Source of the DNA: Teratosphaeria epicoccoides
Lineage: Eukaryota; Ascomycota; Dothideomycetes; Mycosphaerellales; Teratosphaeriaceae
Length of the DNA stretch: 64,000 nt
Reading direction: 5' to 3'
Assembly: GCA_021401465.1 (NCBI GenBank)
Contig: JADDMT010000021.1
Span: 186,001 to 250,000, forward strand
In this document: in pieces, positions 33,730 to 44,536 of the stretch
Layout: each line of letters begins with the position of its first letter
Position numbering within the stretch: position 1 is the first letter of the stretch
Position numbers and translations under genes: made by a program
Notes under the pieces: generated by a model
Told to the model about the DNA's origin: nothing
Database searches by the model: none
The model's input: only the letters and a program-made list of their open reading frames with translations

Positions 33730-34500
33730 GACCAACCATGGCATTGACGTCTGTTCATAATCACTCGAGTGACCTCGCACGTCCTCTGAAGCACGGGTGA
33801 GCCACACCTCTCCCAGCCAGCCATGGACAGCCTGCACCTGACGAACTTCACAGCCAAAGCGCTCAAGGCACCCAGGACCTGTGTGACGCAAGTCCGAACT
33901 GCCACATTACTCTCTTCCTCGCCTCGCCGCTTCACTGCCGCCTGGTGGCAGGCGCCTGTACAATCAGGCGGAAAGGCGAGGGTCGATATGATAGAGCTGC
34001 GGACACGGTGTCCCCGAAGTGTCAGCCACCCCAAGCGGGTCAGATGCCGAGTGTACCGGCGGCGGCGGCAGCTAGCTGAGAGGAAGGCGAGGGAGCTGAG
34101 ACGGAGCCAATTGGCTTGCACGACCGTGATGAGTGGACGAGAAGCTGACGTCTGCTTTTGGGGGCTGTGAGGGTGGGAGACTGCGAGGATGCAACGGACG
34201 ACGGAGTGCACTGATGTCTGTTGAACTTCGCCGTCCGTTGCAACGTTGTGTGGTGCGTTGAAGCAGACTCGGTGGTCAGATACATAGCCCTCAGTCAAGC
34301 GACGCGACATTGCGCGCGCAGCAGTGCGTACATGACCACTCCGACTCTCGATGCAGGTAATTGGTCCAGTGAGCTCGGGCGTCAATGTCCAACACGTAGC
34401 ACAAGAAGGAACGCGCAGAGGCAGTAGCGTGCACCAGCATGATACAACACATGTACCGAGCCCAGACGATTCCTCGCTGACCACCGCATACTCTGACACG
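33730..34500. other. Convergent intergenic region between the P450 gene and RAV1
   Basis: Both neighbours end here. A long minus-strand frame crosses the interval and runs into the P450 3' end antisense, but it shows no domain. Nothing else supported. Confidence 0.4.
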
Positions 34501-37500
34501 TCAAAGTCCAAAACTATCCAACAGACTCTTAGCATCCGGCTCCTTGAACCGCGTGGGCTCTGATTTCTTCTTCTCCCCGCCTCCCGCACCCTCACCGTCT
34601 CCTGGATCGCCTGCCCCCGTCTTCTTCGCCTTCATCTTCGCCAGCAACTCCCTCGCCTGAGCCTCTCGTGCCGCTTTCCCATCCACAGCCGGAGCCGGGA
34701 CTGCGAAGTCGTCGAGCATAGACGGGACGTCAGCCTCCTGCTTCGGCTTGGCAGGAACGGGGTCGGAGAAGCCATTCAGAATCGAGTTCGGCTCCTCGCT
34801 GACACCATTGGAAGCCTCATCCTCGACCTCCACCACCACCTCTTCCATTCCCGCGGCCGATGCACTAGGTTGCGCGAATTTCCAATTCCTCACCAATTCC
34901 AAAGCCAACACCCATAACCCCAGCCGTCTCAACACCCTCGCGCCCCTGAGGATAGCCTGGTACTCGTACTCCGAACTCCCCAGCTTCTCCCTGAGATCAC
35001 GATACAACATCAACGTCGCGGGATCATCCTGATGCCAATCTCTATTCTCCACCTGCCCCTTCAATCGCTTAACAAGCACTTGCACCGCCTCATCCTTCTG
35101 TCCCAGCACGGAATGGCACCAGCTCGCCATCCATCGATCCCCCCTCTTCGCCGCTTCACTCAACAGTCTCTTCTCCACCAACTCCCGCAACACCTCCGAC
35201 CCATCTCCCGCATACAACCTCGCAACCGCAACCGCCAACAGCACATCCTCGCACTGCCCCGCCAACAAACCACAAGCACTCGCGGCATCATTTGCCAGCA
35301 AGAAAAAAGCCGCCGCATACTCAAACCTCCTCCTCCCGAGCAACGCATACGCGTTCTTCTTCGCCGCAGTCCGCGCCCCCGCATCCCCAACGAAATCCCT
35401 TTTCAAAAATCCCATCGTAGCCTTCTGCTCCCGATTCCCGACCGCCACCCTCCACAGCCCCAGCAAGGTCTGCTTCTTCTGCAGCGCCAGGAAGTACAGA
35501 CTTGCATTCACGGGGTCTGGTGGGTCGGTAGCTCGGAACGCAGATTGCGCGAGGGACTCGAATACGGTGGTCAGGGCGTCTTTGTCTGCGAGCCAGGCGG
35601 TGAGCCCGAGGGCGCGTGCGAGTGGCCAGGTGAGTTTGTGGGAGTAGTGGGAGGAGAGGATGTCGAGCAGGGGTTGTTGGGTGCTGCTGTGGTAGGCGAA
35701 GGCGATGTCGCGCCAGTGCATGGTAGGGATAATGGGGTCGGGTTGCGATTGCGGGCGGGGGAGGCCGTTAGGTCGGAGGAAAGAGCCGTTGGGGAGAGGA
35801 GATTCGGTCTGAGTCATGGACAGGAGTTGGACTTTCCAGCTGAAGAGGTAGCGTAGGGCGTTCTTGTCGAGTCCGTTGATGCGTTGGGTCGTGAAGGCCA
35901 GGGCATCGAGGATATGCTTCAGGCGCTCCTGCTCGGCTTCCGAGACATTGGGGAGATCTTTTTCCTGCAGCTGCTCAGTCAGGTCGCGGATGAGATCTTC
36001 GTTCAGCCAACTACCCGATGAATCATTCTGGCTGACAATCTCGTGCGGGTCAATGTCAAGTACATCATGCAAATCATCACCTTCGCTCCAGAATTTCAGC
36101 TTTTGGGCCAAACGATGAAGCAGAGAGACGGCTGTTCTGGTTCTGCCAAAGTGCACCAGATGCGAGAACAGTCTGGGATGCCAAACAGGCAGTGGCTGCT
36201 TGAGTCCGCTTGGTAGCTTGACAACTGGGACTTGGGCCTTGCCATCGACGCGCAAAGCCTCGCGAGTCTCTTTGTCAACCTCATGCGCCGAGACAGTGTT
36301 GTCTGTCACCAGGATGCCGTTGCCAGCAGCCAGTGCCAACGAGCCTGTGTGCAACCACGCTATTGCCGTGATTTCGAGACCCAGATTAGCGATGTTCACC
36401 TCCTTTATACGCCGCCATGTCAAAGGATCTGCGCGTCGCCCATAAAGGCCCTGTGCAAGAATCATCGCATGCGTATCAAAGCTGACAGCCACGAAGTTGT
36501 GCGAAGGTCCAAAGTTCGAGCAGCGCAGATGTCTGATCGCCTTCTTGAAAGTCTCCCTGTGCTCAATATAGCCTTCGAGCCGGTCATATATGACGAGCTC
36601 ACGGAAGTCATCCATGGCAAAGGCAGCGACCTCATCATTATTCGCCGAGATATCGCATTCGTGAGAGACGCTCTCAAATGGGTTGTCCGGGTCCTCTTCA
36701 TCCACAACCTCGACCTTATCGGAGACGACAGCACTTCTGGTCAAGCTGCCGTTCGCAGCCAACTTCCAGTCTTGGCTCTTGCCGTTCGAGACTGACCGGA
36801 GCAGCGTCTTGTCAGTCGTCCGAATCAATGACTCGATTCCATTCTCATGCCCAGTCCAATCCGCCACTCGCCTGAGACGATCAGCGCCAGCACCTGCCGG
36901 CGAGAAGAACGTCTCCACATCCCCCTGCCACCAGGACACGCTGCCGTCGAAGCTATGAACGAGCACCCGCAGCTGGTCATCATTCAGCCAATGCACAAAC
37001 CGCGCATCGGTTTCGTCCGCAATTCTGAGACTCAAACCCTCAGCATGCGCAATATGAAACGCCTGCGCAGCTTCAGGCGTATGCGGTCTACGCTTATGCC
37101 CAACACTCTGCAATCCCCACGCAGACATCTGCCCTCCGCCATCCATCGTCACAATCACATCCGGCGACTGCGACGCAGTTTCTTTCAAATGCTCGAGCGA
37201 ATGACTGATCTTCCCACTCAGCTCCCGTCCCGTCGCAGCCGTGACACCCGCGATGAACCTATCCGCCGGAATCACAAACGCAAACCTCCGAGGCGGCTTC
37301 ACAGCCCAAGCTCCCCCATCCATAACTCGCGACGGCGACTGCGGAATCGCCGCCACCAAGTCAACCTCAGCATGGCGAACCATCATCTCCAAATCATGCT
37401 GGCCGCCCGTCCTCCACACTCTCATGACGCCATCCTCACACATTGTAAACAACACCTCCGCATCCTCCTCATGCTTCCCACTGATCCCGCTCCCTCTCCT

Positions 37501-38217
37501 CTCCGCCTCGCCCTCCCTCGCCGGCCTCCACTCCACATGCGTAACCACCCCGGGATGCGGGAGGTACGTGTAATCAAACAACCCGTCCTCATACGACAAC
37601 CGCCTCCAAATCTTCACGAACCTCTCATACCGTCCACAACTCGCAATGAGACTCGCCGTCGGGCTGAACTCTGCATAGACCACGGGCGACGCGACAGTCT
37701 TGCTCCACAGCGGCGGCCTGACATGCACGCTTTCGTCCGCGTGATCGGCGGCATTGACGACCGGCGACGCGGTCCTGCTGGAAGGCAATGTGGAGAAGAG
37801 ACTGAGGAGCTTACTCCCGCCTACCAAGGCCTCACCCTCGGTGCCCCAGCTCAGCCAGCGGACCTCATCACCGACACCGTCCCGCCTCAGACACAGACTC
37901 TTCTCCCACCACACCTTCGTCCAGCCCTCGGCGAGCGCGTCGAGGACATGGACATCGCGCCTGCCCGCCACGAGGACTTTCCCGGTCTGCGAGTCCGCCG
38001 TGACAGCCACCAGCTCTTCTGTGAATGTGATGGCCTGGATGAATCTGGTGGGGGACGAGAGGAAGTTGAGCTGCGTCCCGCTGATGTACGCGATGTATCT
38101 CTTCTGCCGAAATACGAAAGTGGTGAGGGTCTGGAGGGAAGATGCAGGCGAACCGGGCAGGACTTGGGCGAAGTCGGAGGGGGCTGCATTGGTCGGCCCG
38201 GGGGAGAGGGAGGGCAT
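34501..38217 (-). CDS. RAV1: RAVE complex subunit Rav1 (DmX/rabconnectin-3 family)
   Basis: Single exon of 1238 residues. The N-terminal half carries WD40-type blades (FVKIWRRLSYEDG, VTHVEWRP, DGVMRVWRTGG near residues 205-290, and FAFVIPADRFIAGV). The second half is the conserved Rav1p C-terminal region (LKFWSEGDDLHDVLDIDPHE, NALRYLFSWKVQLL, MHWRDIAFAYHSSTQQPLLD, YAAAFFLLANDAASACGLL, ALELVRNWKF). The C-terminal 130 residues are acidic, then Lys-rich. In yeast the RAVE complex (Rav1, Rav2, Skp1) reassembles V1 and Vo sectors of the vacuolar H+-ATPase after glucose readdition. The protein is somewhat shorter than yeast Rav1 (1357). Strong length and motif agreement. Confidence 0.9.
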   Translation of the reverse strand: MPSLSPGPTNAAPSDFAQVLPGSPASSLQTLTTFVFRQKRYIAYISGTQLNFLSSPTRFIQAITFTEELVAVTADSQTGKVLVAGRRDVHVLDALAEGWTKVWWEKSLCLRRDGVGDEVRWLSWGTEGEALVGGSKLLSLFSTLPSSRTASPVVNAADHADESVHVRPPLWSKTVASPVVYAEFSPTASLIASCGRYERFVKIWRRLSYEDGLFDYTYLPHPGVVTHVEWRPAREGEAERRGSGISGKHEEDAEVLFTMCEDGVMRVWRTGGQHDLEMMVRHAEVDLVAAIPQSPSRVMDGGAWAVKPPRRFAFVIPADRFIAGVTAATGRELSGKISHSLEHLKETASQSPDVIVTMDGGGQMSAWGLQSVGHKRRPHTPEAAQAFHIAHAEGLSLRIADETDARFVHWLNDDQLRVLVHSFDGSVSWWQGDVETFFSPAGAGADRLRRVADWTGHENGIESLIRTTDKTLLRSVSNGKSQDWKLAANGSLTRSAVVSDKVEVVDEEDPDNPFESVSHECDISANNDEVAAFAMDDFRELVIYDRLEGYIEHRETFKKAIRHLRCSNFGPSHNFVAVSFDTHAMILAQGLYGRRADPLTWRRIKEVNIANLGLEITAIAWLHTGSLALAAGNGILVTDNTVSAHEVDKETREALRVDGKAQVPVVKLPSGLKQPLPVWHPRLFSHLVHFGRTRTAVSLLHRLAQKLKFWSEGDDLHDVLDIDPHEIVSQNDSSGSWLNEDLIRDLTEQLQEKDLPNVSEAEQERLKHILDALAFTTQRINGLDKNALRYLFSWKVQLLSMTQTESPLPNGSFLRPNGLPRPQSQPDPIIPTMHWRDIAFAYHSSTQQPLLDILSSHYSHKLTWPLARALGLTAWLADKDALTTVFESLAQSAFRATDPPDPVNASLYFLALQKKQTLLGLWRVAVGNREQKATMGFLKRDFVGDAGARTAAKKNAYALLGRRRFEYAAAFFLLANDAASACGLLAGQCEDVLLAVAVARLYAGDGSEVLRELVEKRLLSEAAKRGDRWMASWCHSVLGQKDEAVQVLVKRLKGQVENRDWHQDDPATLMLYRDLREKLGSSEYEYQAILRGARVLRRLGLWVLALELVRNWKFAQPSASAAGMEEVVVEVEDEASNGVSEEPNSILNGFSDPVPAKPKQEADVPSMLDDFAVPAPAVDGKAAREAQARELLAKMKAKKTGAGDPGDGEGAGGGEKKKSEPTRFKEPDAKSLLDSFGL

Positions 38218-38436
38218 GTTGGGTGGACTATCTCGTGCCGTCGGTCATGCTGAGACCCGACCGTCCTGCGCAATTGACTGACAAATGGGGTCAATTGGTT
38301 AAACAGGCGTGAATGTGGACAATCAAGGTAGCTAATTACTACATAATGTACGTGATCTCGGTTTGCTGTGTACTTCGTATCTGGTCACATGCAAGCGCGG
38401 CGCCGTCATTGAACATCGGGAAAACTATGTCGCCGA

Positions 38437-38476
38437 GGCACGTGAGCATGAATCCAGGCATGTGAGCATGAATCCA
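38437..38476. repeat. 20-bp tandem duplication upstream of RAV1
   Basis: Two adjacent 20-bp copies (38437-38456 and 38457-38476) differ at one base. The first contains the palindrome CACGTG (an E-box core) and the second has CATGTG at the same place. They lie about 220-260 bp upstream of the RAV1 start codon and just beyond the 3' end of the phosphatase gene at 38592. Confidence 0.6.
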
Positions 38477-38591
38477 CCAGACCCGACCACACGCAGACAT
38501 CACTCTGGGACGATCCGTTCGTCATCAGCCCATATCTGTTCCTCTATCCTCACGCCTGATCAAAAGAAAATTCAACAATCAACTCGTACCA

Positions 38592-40147
38592 TCAATACAG
38601 ACTCCCCTCCAAACTCCGATCCTTCTCCCGTGCCTTCTGCAACTGCTCAACCCCACCCACACCTTCCCCTTCCCCTCCCGCATAGCGACGCACCACATGC
38701 CGTCCTTCCTCATACTCCGCCTCCTCCTCCTCCGCGGTCGGCTCGAGGTCTGGCTCATCACCCAGCCCATCCGCCTGCGTGCCTCTGCCCATACCACTCT
38801 CGTCCATCCACCTCTGCATGTCTTGCTTGGTCGGCTTCCGCGCCAGTCGCTTCTGCACGACCTGGCCTCCCGAGCTCGCGTTCCCACCACGAGCCGGTGT
38901 CTGGACTCTGAAGTACTCCTCTTCGTCGCTCATCTCATGCGGCGTGTTTGCGCCGGAGTTCCCGCCACCATCACGGCCGTGCTGGAGATATGATGGCGTG
39001 GCTCGGAGTGGCAGTTGACGCTCCGCGGATTGCGTCGTCGGTGCTGAGATCGTCGAGCTCGTTTCTGCAAGAGTATCTCCGGCTTTTGACTCCTCCACGC
39101 TGCCAGTACTCCCATTTTGCATCATTGCGATGGCTGGAGGGACCAAACTCGCTCCCTCCTCCTTCTCCAACCCCCTCCGTCTCGGATACACCCCATGGTC
39201 ATGACGACATCCTCCCACACACCCGCCCCACTGCCTCGTCGGGATGCGCGGGCTCTCCTCAACCTTCAAAAAATGACTCAACGTGTTCCTCCTCGGCGGG
39301 TCTTGTCTCGCCTGCTCCCGCGCCTCCTCTGCCCTCTTCAGCCGCTTCAGCTCACTCCACGTCCTCAGTTCGGTTTCCAGCACGTATTTCCCCGTCTCTC
39401 CCAAGCGCATGGTAATGAACTCACAGTGATTGATGTTCCTCAGATCCTCAAAGTACTCCACGCTCCAGTGATACCACTTCATGAGAAACACCCTGGTCAT
39501 CAGCCCGTGTGTGACGAGGACACAAACGCTGGGGAAATCCTCGTCGCCGAACTGCCTTTGAACAATCGTCAGAAGCTTTCGGGGTCTCACGAATGGATAC
39601 GCACCGCCACAACGACTCATTGAACCCGGACACGCGGTCATACGCGTCGGCGGCGGATTCGCCGTTCGGGATGCGGTAAAAGAAGTGACCATAGTCTGCA
39701 CGCTCCTGCCACATGCGTTCCATCTCCGCGCTGCACGGCTGGAAATTGCCGAAGTCCTGCTCTCGTATGCGCGGCTCTTCGTACACTTTGATCTTACTCC
39801 TCGCGATCGGCGAGGGCGCGACATGAGGATCCTCCGGGTCCGCTCGCGCGGTCAGTGTCTTGAGCAAGCCTTCCGTCGTTTCTCGCGTTCGGCGATAAGG
39901 ACTGGTAAAGACCTGCAGCGTGTCGTCTGGTCTCAGCAGGGTGCGCAGGCGCCGACCGGCATCTTCTGCCTAGCAGGTTAGTCAATGAATGTGTCTTGTA
40001 GGTATCGACGTGGCGGAAACGCACCTGTCGGTGTCCCTCATCGGTCAATTTGACGCGGTGGTCTGGGATGAACTGGTGCACTTCGCGGTTCTTGTTGCCC
40101 TCGGATTGGGCATGGCGGACAAGGATGATGAGTCGCGGCTTGCCCAT
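38592..40147 (-). CDS. Phosphoglycerate-mutase-type histidine phosphatase, Det1-like
   Basis: Three exons: 40025-40147, 39605-39969 and 38592-39555. Introns are 55 and 49 nt, GT-AG; total 483 residues. Exon 1 has the phosphohistidine motif LVRHAQSEGNKN. Exon 2 has VFTSPYRRTRETTEGL and EQDFGNF. Exon 3 has the second catalytic His in VLVTHGLMTR and the family block KWYHWSVEYFEDLRNINHCE. This pattern matches yeast Det1 and fungal relatives, a branch of the histidine-phosphatase superfamily linked to sterol transport between membranes. The last 230 residues are low complexity and acidic (DEEEYFRVQTPARG, EPTAEEEEAEYEEG), an extension beyond the 334-residue yeast protein. A second superfamily member sits at 11.8 kb but belongs to a different branch. 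Confidence 0.85.
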
Positions 40148-40666
40148 CTTTGCATGTGGTCTGCATGTGGTCTTCAGGGGAAAAGTATGGCAGGTGGAAG
40201 GCTGGGGGACATGGTGAATGTGCTTCGGTGAATGTCCTTCCGATAGCTGGTGACACCGCGAGGACTGCTGAGTAAGGGGATATGACGGGTGATGTCACAG
40301 CAATACTTATCCATGTGCCTCCACATGCCATCCATCCCTGGCACAAACCAGGGCATGCGCCGTTGGTCAGGCCTACTTACTTCATGGTGCATCCATCCTG
40401 AACACTCATGGGCGCCGTCAACCATGGTATCTCTTGCAAGAGCTGGTACACTAATGGCTGGCCAAAAACATGCGATATTGTCGCCAGATCTCAAGCTCTG
40501 ATTCGCCTTTGCCGAGGGCACATCAACACAGACATCGCGTACACGCATGATTGGTCTCCGACCTTTGTATCATCTGTGATTTGCTCGGCGTGAGGGGCCT
40601 GGAAGCCATGTACTGCCAAACCCGACTTTGACGCGGAGCTCACACCAATCTATCGTTTCGCCAAAA

Positions 40667-40690
40667 TGGGACACTGGGACACTGGGACAC
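40667..40690. repeat. Short tandem repeat, 8 bp x 3
   Basis: TGGGACAC repeated three times without change. It lies in the intergenic stretch between the Det1-like gene start and the repeat array that begins near 40.95 kb. Confidence 0.8.
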
Positions 40691-40949
40691 TAGTATTTGA
40701 CAGCACATGATCATGACAATAATTACAAATGATAACTGACCTTGCCGCGCTACCAGTACGCGCGGATCCGGGGCTGTGGTGACTGGGACGAGCCAAGCGT
40801 CTGGAACCCTCCGTGTGTTGATGATGATCATTCAGGACGCTTCGAGGGTGGCTCGGCCCGTCCCCCGTCCCGTGACTCCTTCATCGATACTGTAATCATT
40901 ATTTTCAGCACGCTCGAGAGGGGTAAACCGTGGAATAGGACATACGCCA

Positions 40950-42220
40950 GCGGGAGGCCAAAGTAAGGACCTCGCAAGGATTTGGTGCAACGACGTCGTT
41001 GACTTCGGCAGAATGGGCCCCGCCTGGCGACGGTCGTCTGGACTAATGGAAGGCCAATGTATATCTCCAAAGGGTCTCGCAAAGATCGCGCTACCGAGAT
41101 GGTCGTACAGAGGTCAACCTAGAAACGGACGCCTGTGCTTCGACAACAATCCAAGGACACTAATGGGAGCGCGAAATCATGACATGGGGGTTACCCACGC
41201 TCACGGTTCTCTGGCTCCTCACGCCCTGCCGATAGGTCGTGCCCATGCTGGACTAATGGGTGACCGATGTATATCTGTGTAGACCTTGAGCGGATCTCGG
41301 TACTGATGGCGGCGGTCCACATGCCAGTTGGTTGTTCTGAGGCTACCGTATGGAGGGCACCAATGGGCGGACAAACTCACGACAGGGTATGGCACCACGC
41401 CCACGCTCCTCCCAACCCGCGGGACGTTCTGTGTTTGGGGCGAGCGAAATCTCGACGAGGATGTGCTGCCACTAGTACCGTGGCTGCGGTCTCCGACTTA
41501 AGAGCTGCTCCATGCATCTGAACTAGTGGGACGACGTCCTGAGCTCTCGATACTGCTCCACTATCGCCTTTGTCAGCAGGAATTCCAGCCTCCCCTTCGA
41601 CATTGCTTTGATGGCACTAACGGATGAGCAAAATCTTGACGAGGGTGTGCTACCGTCCTTACCATGGCTCCGATCTTACGACTGATTGACCCCGCTCTCG
41701 AGATCGTCCCCAGCCTCCAGGCTAGTGGGAGGCCAATGTGTATCTCTGCAGGATCTTGAAGCATCTTGGTACCGAATGGCTTTACGTACGTACGGAAGTC
41801 CTCGGCGTTGGCAGGGCGCTCGTGGACGAGCACTAATGGACGACCAAAGTATGGCAGGGATACGTATCAGGCCGGCACACTTGGTGTACCGCCTTCCATT
41901 CTGTAGACCTCATTCCGGCTGAGACTGCTGAGAGACCGACGCGCAACCGCATGTGAATCTCATGGGATGTTGGTACCGGTTTAGCATGTCTGAGTAAGCA
42001 GAATATGCAAGCTGCCGTATGACAGGCACCAATGACGACGAAAGTATGGCGGAGATACAGATCATTTCTTCTGGCGATAGGGATATGTCCTTCACTCGTG
42101 TAGGCCTCATTTCGACTGGACCGGCAAAAGACGAAAGTGGTCTGCATCAATGTCAAAGGAATCTTGGTACAGGCTCGCCCACTTTTGAGTAAGCAGGACT
42201 GGTAGGCCCACACCTGGACG
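40950..42220. repeat. Decayed tandem repeat array, period about 200 bp (two related half-units)
   Basis: The phrase CTAATGGRNGRCCAATGTAT and variants recurs at about 41041, 41251 and 41721, followed each time by a GGATCTTG..GGTACCGA-like second part. A related half-unit (ACTAATGGGNGAGCGAAATC-type, then GACGAGGGTGTGCTACC) recurs near 41157, 41356, 41435 and 41612. The last two copies, from about 41829 and 42026, align over roughly 195 bp (AAAGTATGGC, GTAGRCCTCATT, GAGTAAGCAG at matching offsets). Divergence between copies is high. Minus-strand translations of some copies share RDPLEIYIGLPL-like peptides, but no frame is open throughout. No flanking terminal repeats were seen. Confidence 0.6.
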
Positions 42221-42707
42221 ATCTCCCGGAGGCGCCCATGGCTGACGAGCTCTACGACCAGGGAGTGGAGCATACCTTAGGTTGTTCAGTATCGATCACA
42301 GGTCTCGACGTTGCCAACGTATCATGCTTACACGCTATCGCGGAGGTGCGTCTTCGATCGGCGTGGCTATGTGGCCCCGCCGCATGCTGTCAAATCTCAT
42401 CCCTGTTGCTGATCTTGGCAGGCAAGCTTCATGCAGCGCGCTGGATATGAGTGCTCGACCCGTGAGAAGTTGCCCAACGGCAGGGGGAAGCAGTATCCAA
42501 GGGCACCTTGTGACTTCTGCCATGCATCGTTTGAGTCTCTTGGTAAAGCTGGTCCTGCTACTGAGTTACATCTGTGCAGCCGTGAAATTAGACCGGGTAT
42601 CTCGTTGCCAAACGCCACACGCCTCGCTCAATCGCTCGAACCAACCGAGTCGCAACCCGCGGTGGTCAACCTCGCCCATCCTATCCAGCTGCTCTCGGGA
42701 AGACCGC

Positions 42708-43203
42708 CTAGCTGACAGGATACAGCTGCTTCACATCCTTCAGCTTGCGGTCCAGATGACTAGACAAACTAGCCTCACTACGCTCCTCCTCCTCCTCCTC
42801 GTGAAAGTGCTCATTGAACGCCTCCGTGAGCTGCGCGGTCGAGGTGGGGCCCTTGCGCCAGGGCTTGCCGTAGTCGACCGTGGACCCCTCTTCAAAGTCT
42901 CCACTGTCGTTGCTGCTCTATATGAAAGTCAGGATACTCGAAACTCGGTTCTCCAGAAGCCCGTGGAAACGCCAGCCAAGGGTAGCTCACCTCATCGTCG
43001 ACCTCAGCGTTCGGTGCAGAGATCGTCAGTGTGGGGGCCGCAGTGATTTTCCTCTATTGCTGCTTCTTCTGCTGCGGCCCCTTGGCCCTGTCGCCCGTTT
43101 TCGGCCGGCCAATCGTGGACGGCATCCTGGCTTGCTCGTCTGGCCAACCCTCCTGCTCGCTGTAGTCGCGACCACTACCCGGGTTGATTTTACCAGAGAA
43201 CAT
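42708..43203 (-). CDS. Small acidic-tailed protein gene with an in-frame TAG
   Basis: The ATG at 43203 gives MFSGKINPGSGRDYSEQEGW and on to KGPQQKKQQ, then TAG (43054-43056). The same frame continues RKITAAPTLTISAPNAEVDDE to a strong donor (GTGAGC, 42990), a 73-nt intron (42918-42990), and exon SSNDSGDFEEGSTVDYGKPW and on to KDVKQLYPVS with a stop at 42708-42710. Read through the TAG the protein would be 140 residues; without it, 49. Frame conservation on both sides and across the intron argues that the whole is one gene whose Gln codon (CAG) became TAG, or that readthrough or unseen splicing occurs. A 5'-UTR intron (43212-43267, GTATGT...ACAG) ends nine bases before the ATG. No family recognised; the C-terminal third is Glu-rich and helical. 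Confidence 0.5.
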
Positions 43204-43524
43204 TGTGTTCGCTGTTGGATGATGTGAGCATAAGTAACACTGAAACAAGTAAACAAAGCTCACATACTGGTAGTAGCTGATTGACAAACTGTTGTGCAGG
43301 ATAGTCGTGCAGGACGAGACTTAATACGCAGGTGCAGGCTTGCTTGCTGAAGATGCTCGTTGTCCTCGTCTTTTGAAAGAAGATGTGTTGGTCGTAGGTG
43401 GTAGAAGCTTCCTGGCCTTGTCAAACTTGATTGCCGGCGGGGCCTCGTGGTTTCTGGCCGTTGCTGTTGGTGGTGGTGAGGGCTGATGATTGTGGTCATT
43501 CAAGAAAGGGAGGTACTCAAGGCT

Positions 43525-43530
43525 CTTATA
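43525..43530 (-). promoter_or_regulatory. Putative TATA box of the small acidic-tailed protein gene
   Basis: TATAAG on the minus strand in the context CTCCCTATAAGAGCC, about 320 bp upstream of the ATG at 43203 and about 260 bp upstream of the 5'-UTR intron donor. Its position argues that the ATG at 43499, only 26 bp downstream, is too close to be the start. Confidence 0.35.
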
Positions 43531-44536
43531 GGGAGGCAAAGAAGAAGTTCCTCCTAAGAACACGAGCCAGGTCAGAGGCAGGCGGGTTCGAGGTCTGGTA
43601 TTCACGAGCTGCCCGAGCGATATTGTCCACACAGAGCGAAGGCTGTTTCATATTCGCACGGGCTCCATCGGGTCTGCCCTCTTCCCCCGAGCGTTCAACA
43701 CCCAGTGCCTCGAGTCCTCACGTCAATTCGTCGATGGTATCTGCGATGCACAACCCCTCTGCCAGACTTTGCCAGACTTTGCCAATGAACTAGCTGAAAC
43801 TTGTAGTCAAAACTGAGAGGTTTGCCAACGACAGACCATTCGACACCATAAACTTCCACGAGGTCATGCGCTCTGTCTATCGAGCGCTCGACTCACGCAC
43901 GCACGAGCCTTTCGATTCCGCCTCTGCCCCTGTGCATCCAGTTTCTACAACTCCAAGTCCTCAAGTCCATTCGACGGTCGCATCTGCCCGGTACACGCCT
44001 TCCGCAAGACCATCCACAGACAGGCCACTCGACGTCATGATTGCCCACAAGGCCACCTGCTCTGGTGGAAGATCAATCCGTCGGAGATCCAAAGCTACGC
44101 ACATCGCTTTGTTCTCAAAGCAGACGCTGCCTCTTCTGCTCTGGGTGCTAGCATCGGACGCTGCGACAACAATCACAATGTCGGTTGAGGCAAACAGTCG
44201 AGTCGGGACTCGCGACGTCAATGCTCGAGCCAGAATTCGCATGTGATCAGGCAAGCAAGGCAACGTACCCGGAAGCTCGACGATGCCTGCATGGTGTCTA
44301 TTCGACGACTGACGACCCTGCAGGTTGTTCGCACTACTTGACATCAGCTTTTGAGTTGTCTGTCGCTAATTGAGTGGTCTCAAAAAAAAGTCTAAACGAT
44401 GCTGGCTCTCGCAGCTCATAATGTACAGGCTAGAATGCCGGACACCTCAGCTTTGAGGGCCATCTATGCGGGCGACCAGAGCGCGAGTGCTCCATGCTTT
44501 TTTCGTCTCCGCCCTCCATCCGGCTGAGCCACTCGT
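43531..44536. other. Intergenic, no supported gene
   Basis: Short frames only. Two stretches on plus (about 43700-43790 and 43925-44015) give similar Ser/Pro-rich peptides (VSAMHNPSAR, VASARYTPSAR), suggesting an old local duplication. A short tandem of GCCAGACTTT occurs at 43764-43785. Confidence 0.3.

Noticed and set aside
33594..34595. A 333-codon minus-strand open frame across the P450-RAV1 intergenic region
   Set aside because: It is antisense to the P450 3' end and in a different frame from RAV1, has no domain, and shows the Arg/Ser/Cys-rich composition of a chance frame in GC-rich DNA.
36847..38253. A 468-codon plus-strand frame opposite RAV1
   Set aside because: Arg/His/Pro-rich antisense shadow of a strongly supported gene.
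32107..40147. Secondary-metabolite cluster around the P450 gene
   Set aside because: Neighbours are RAV1 and a Det1-like phosphatase; there is no synthase, transporter or cluster regulator in the window.
43260..43632. Two overlapping minus-strand frames (starts at 43632 and 43499) as the first exon of the small acidic gene
   Set aside because: The TATA-like site at 43525-43530 lies downstream of or next to these starts, so they are more likely promoter and 5' UTR; one of them does join in frame, so I keep some doubt.
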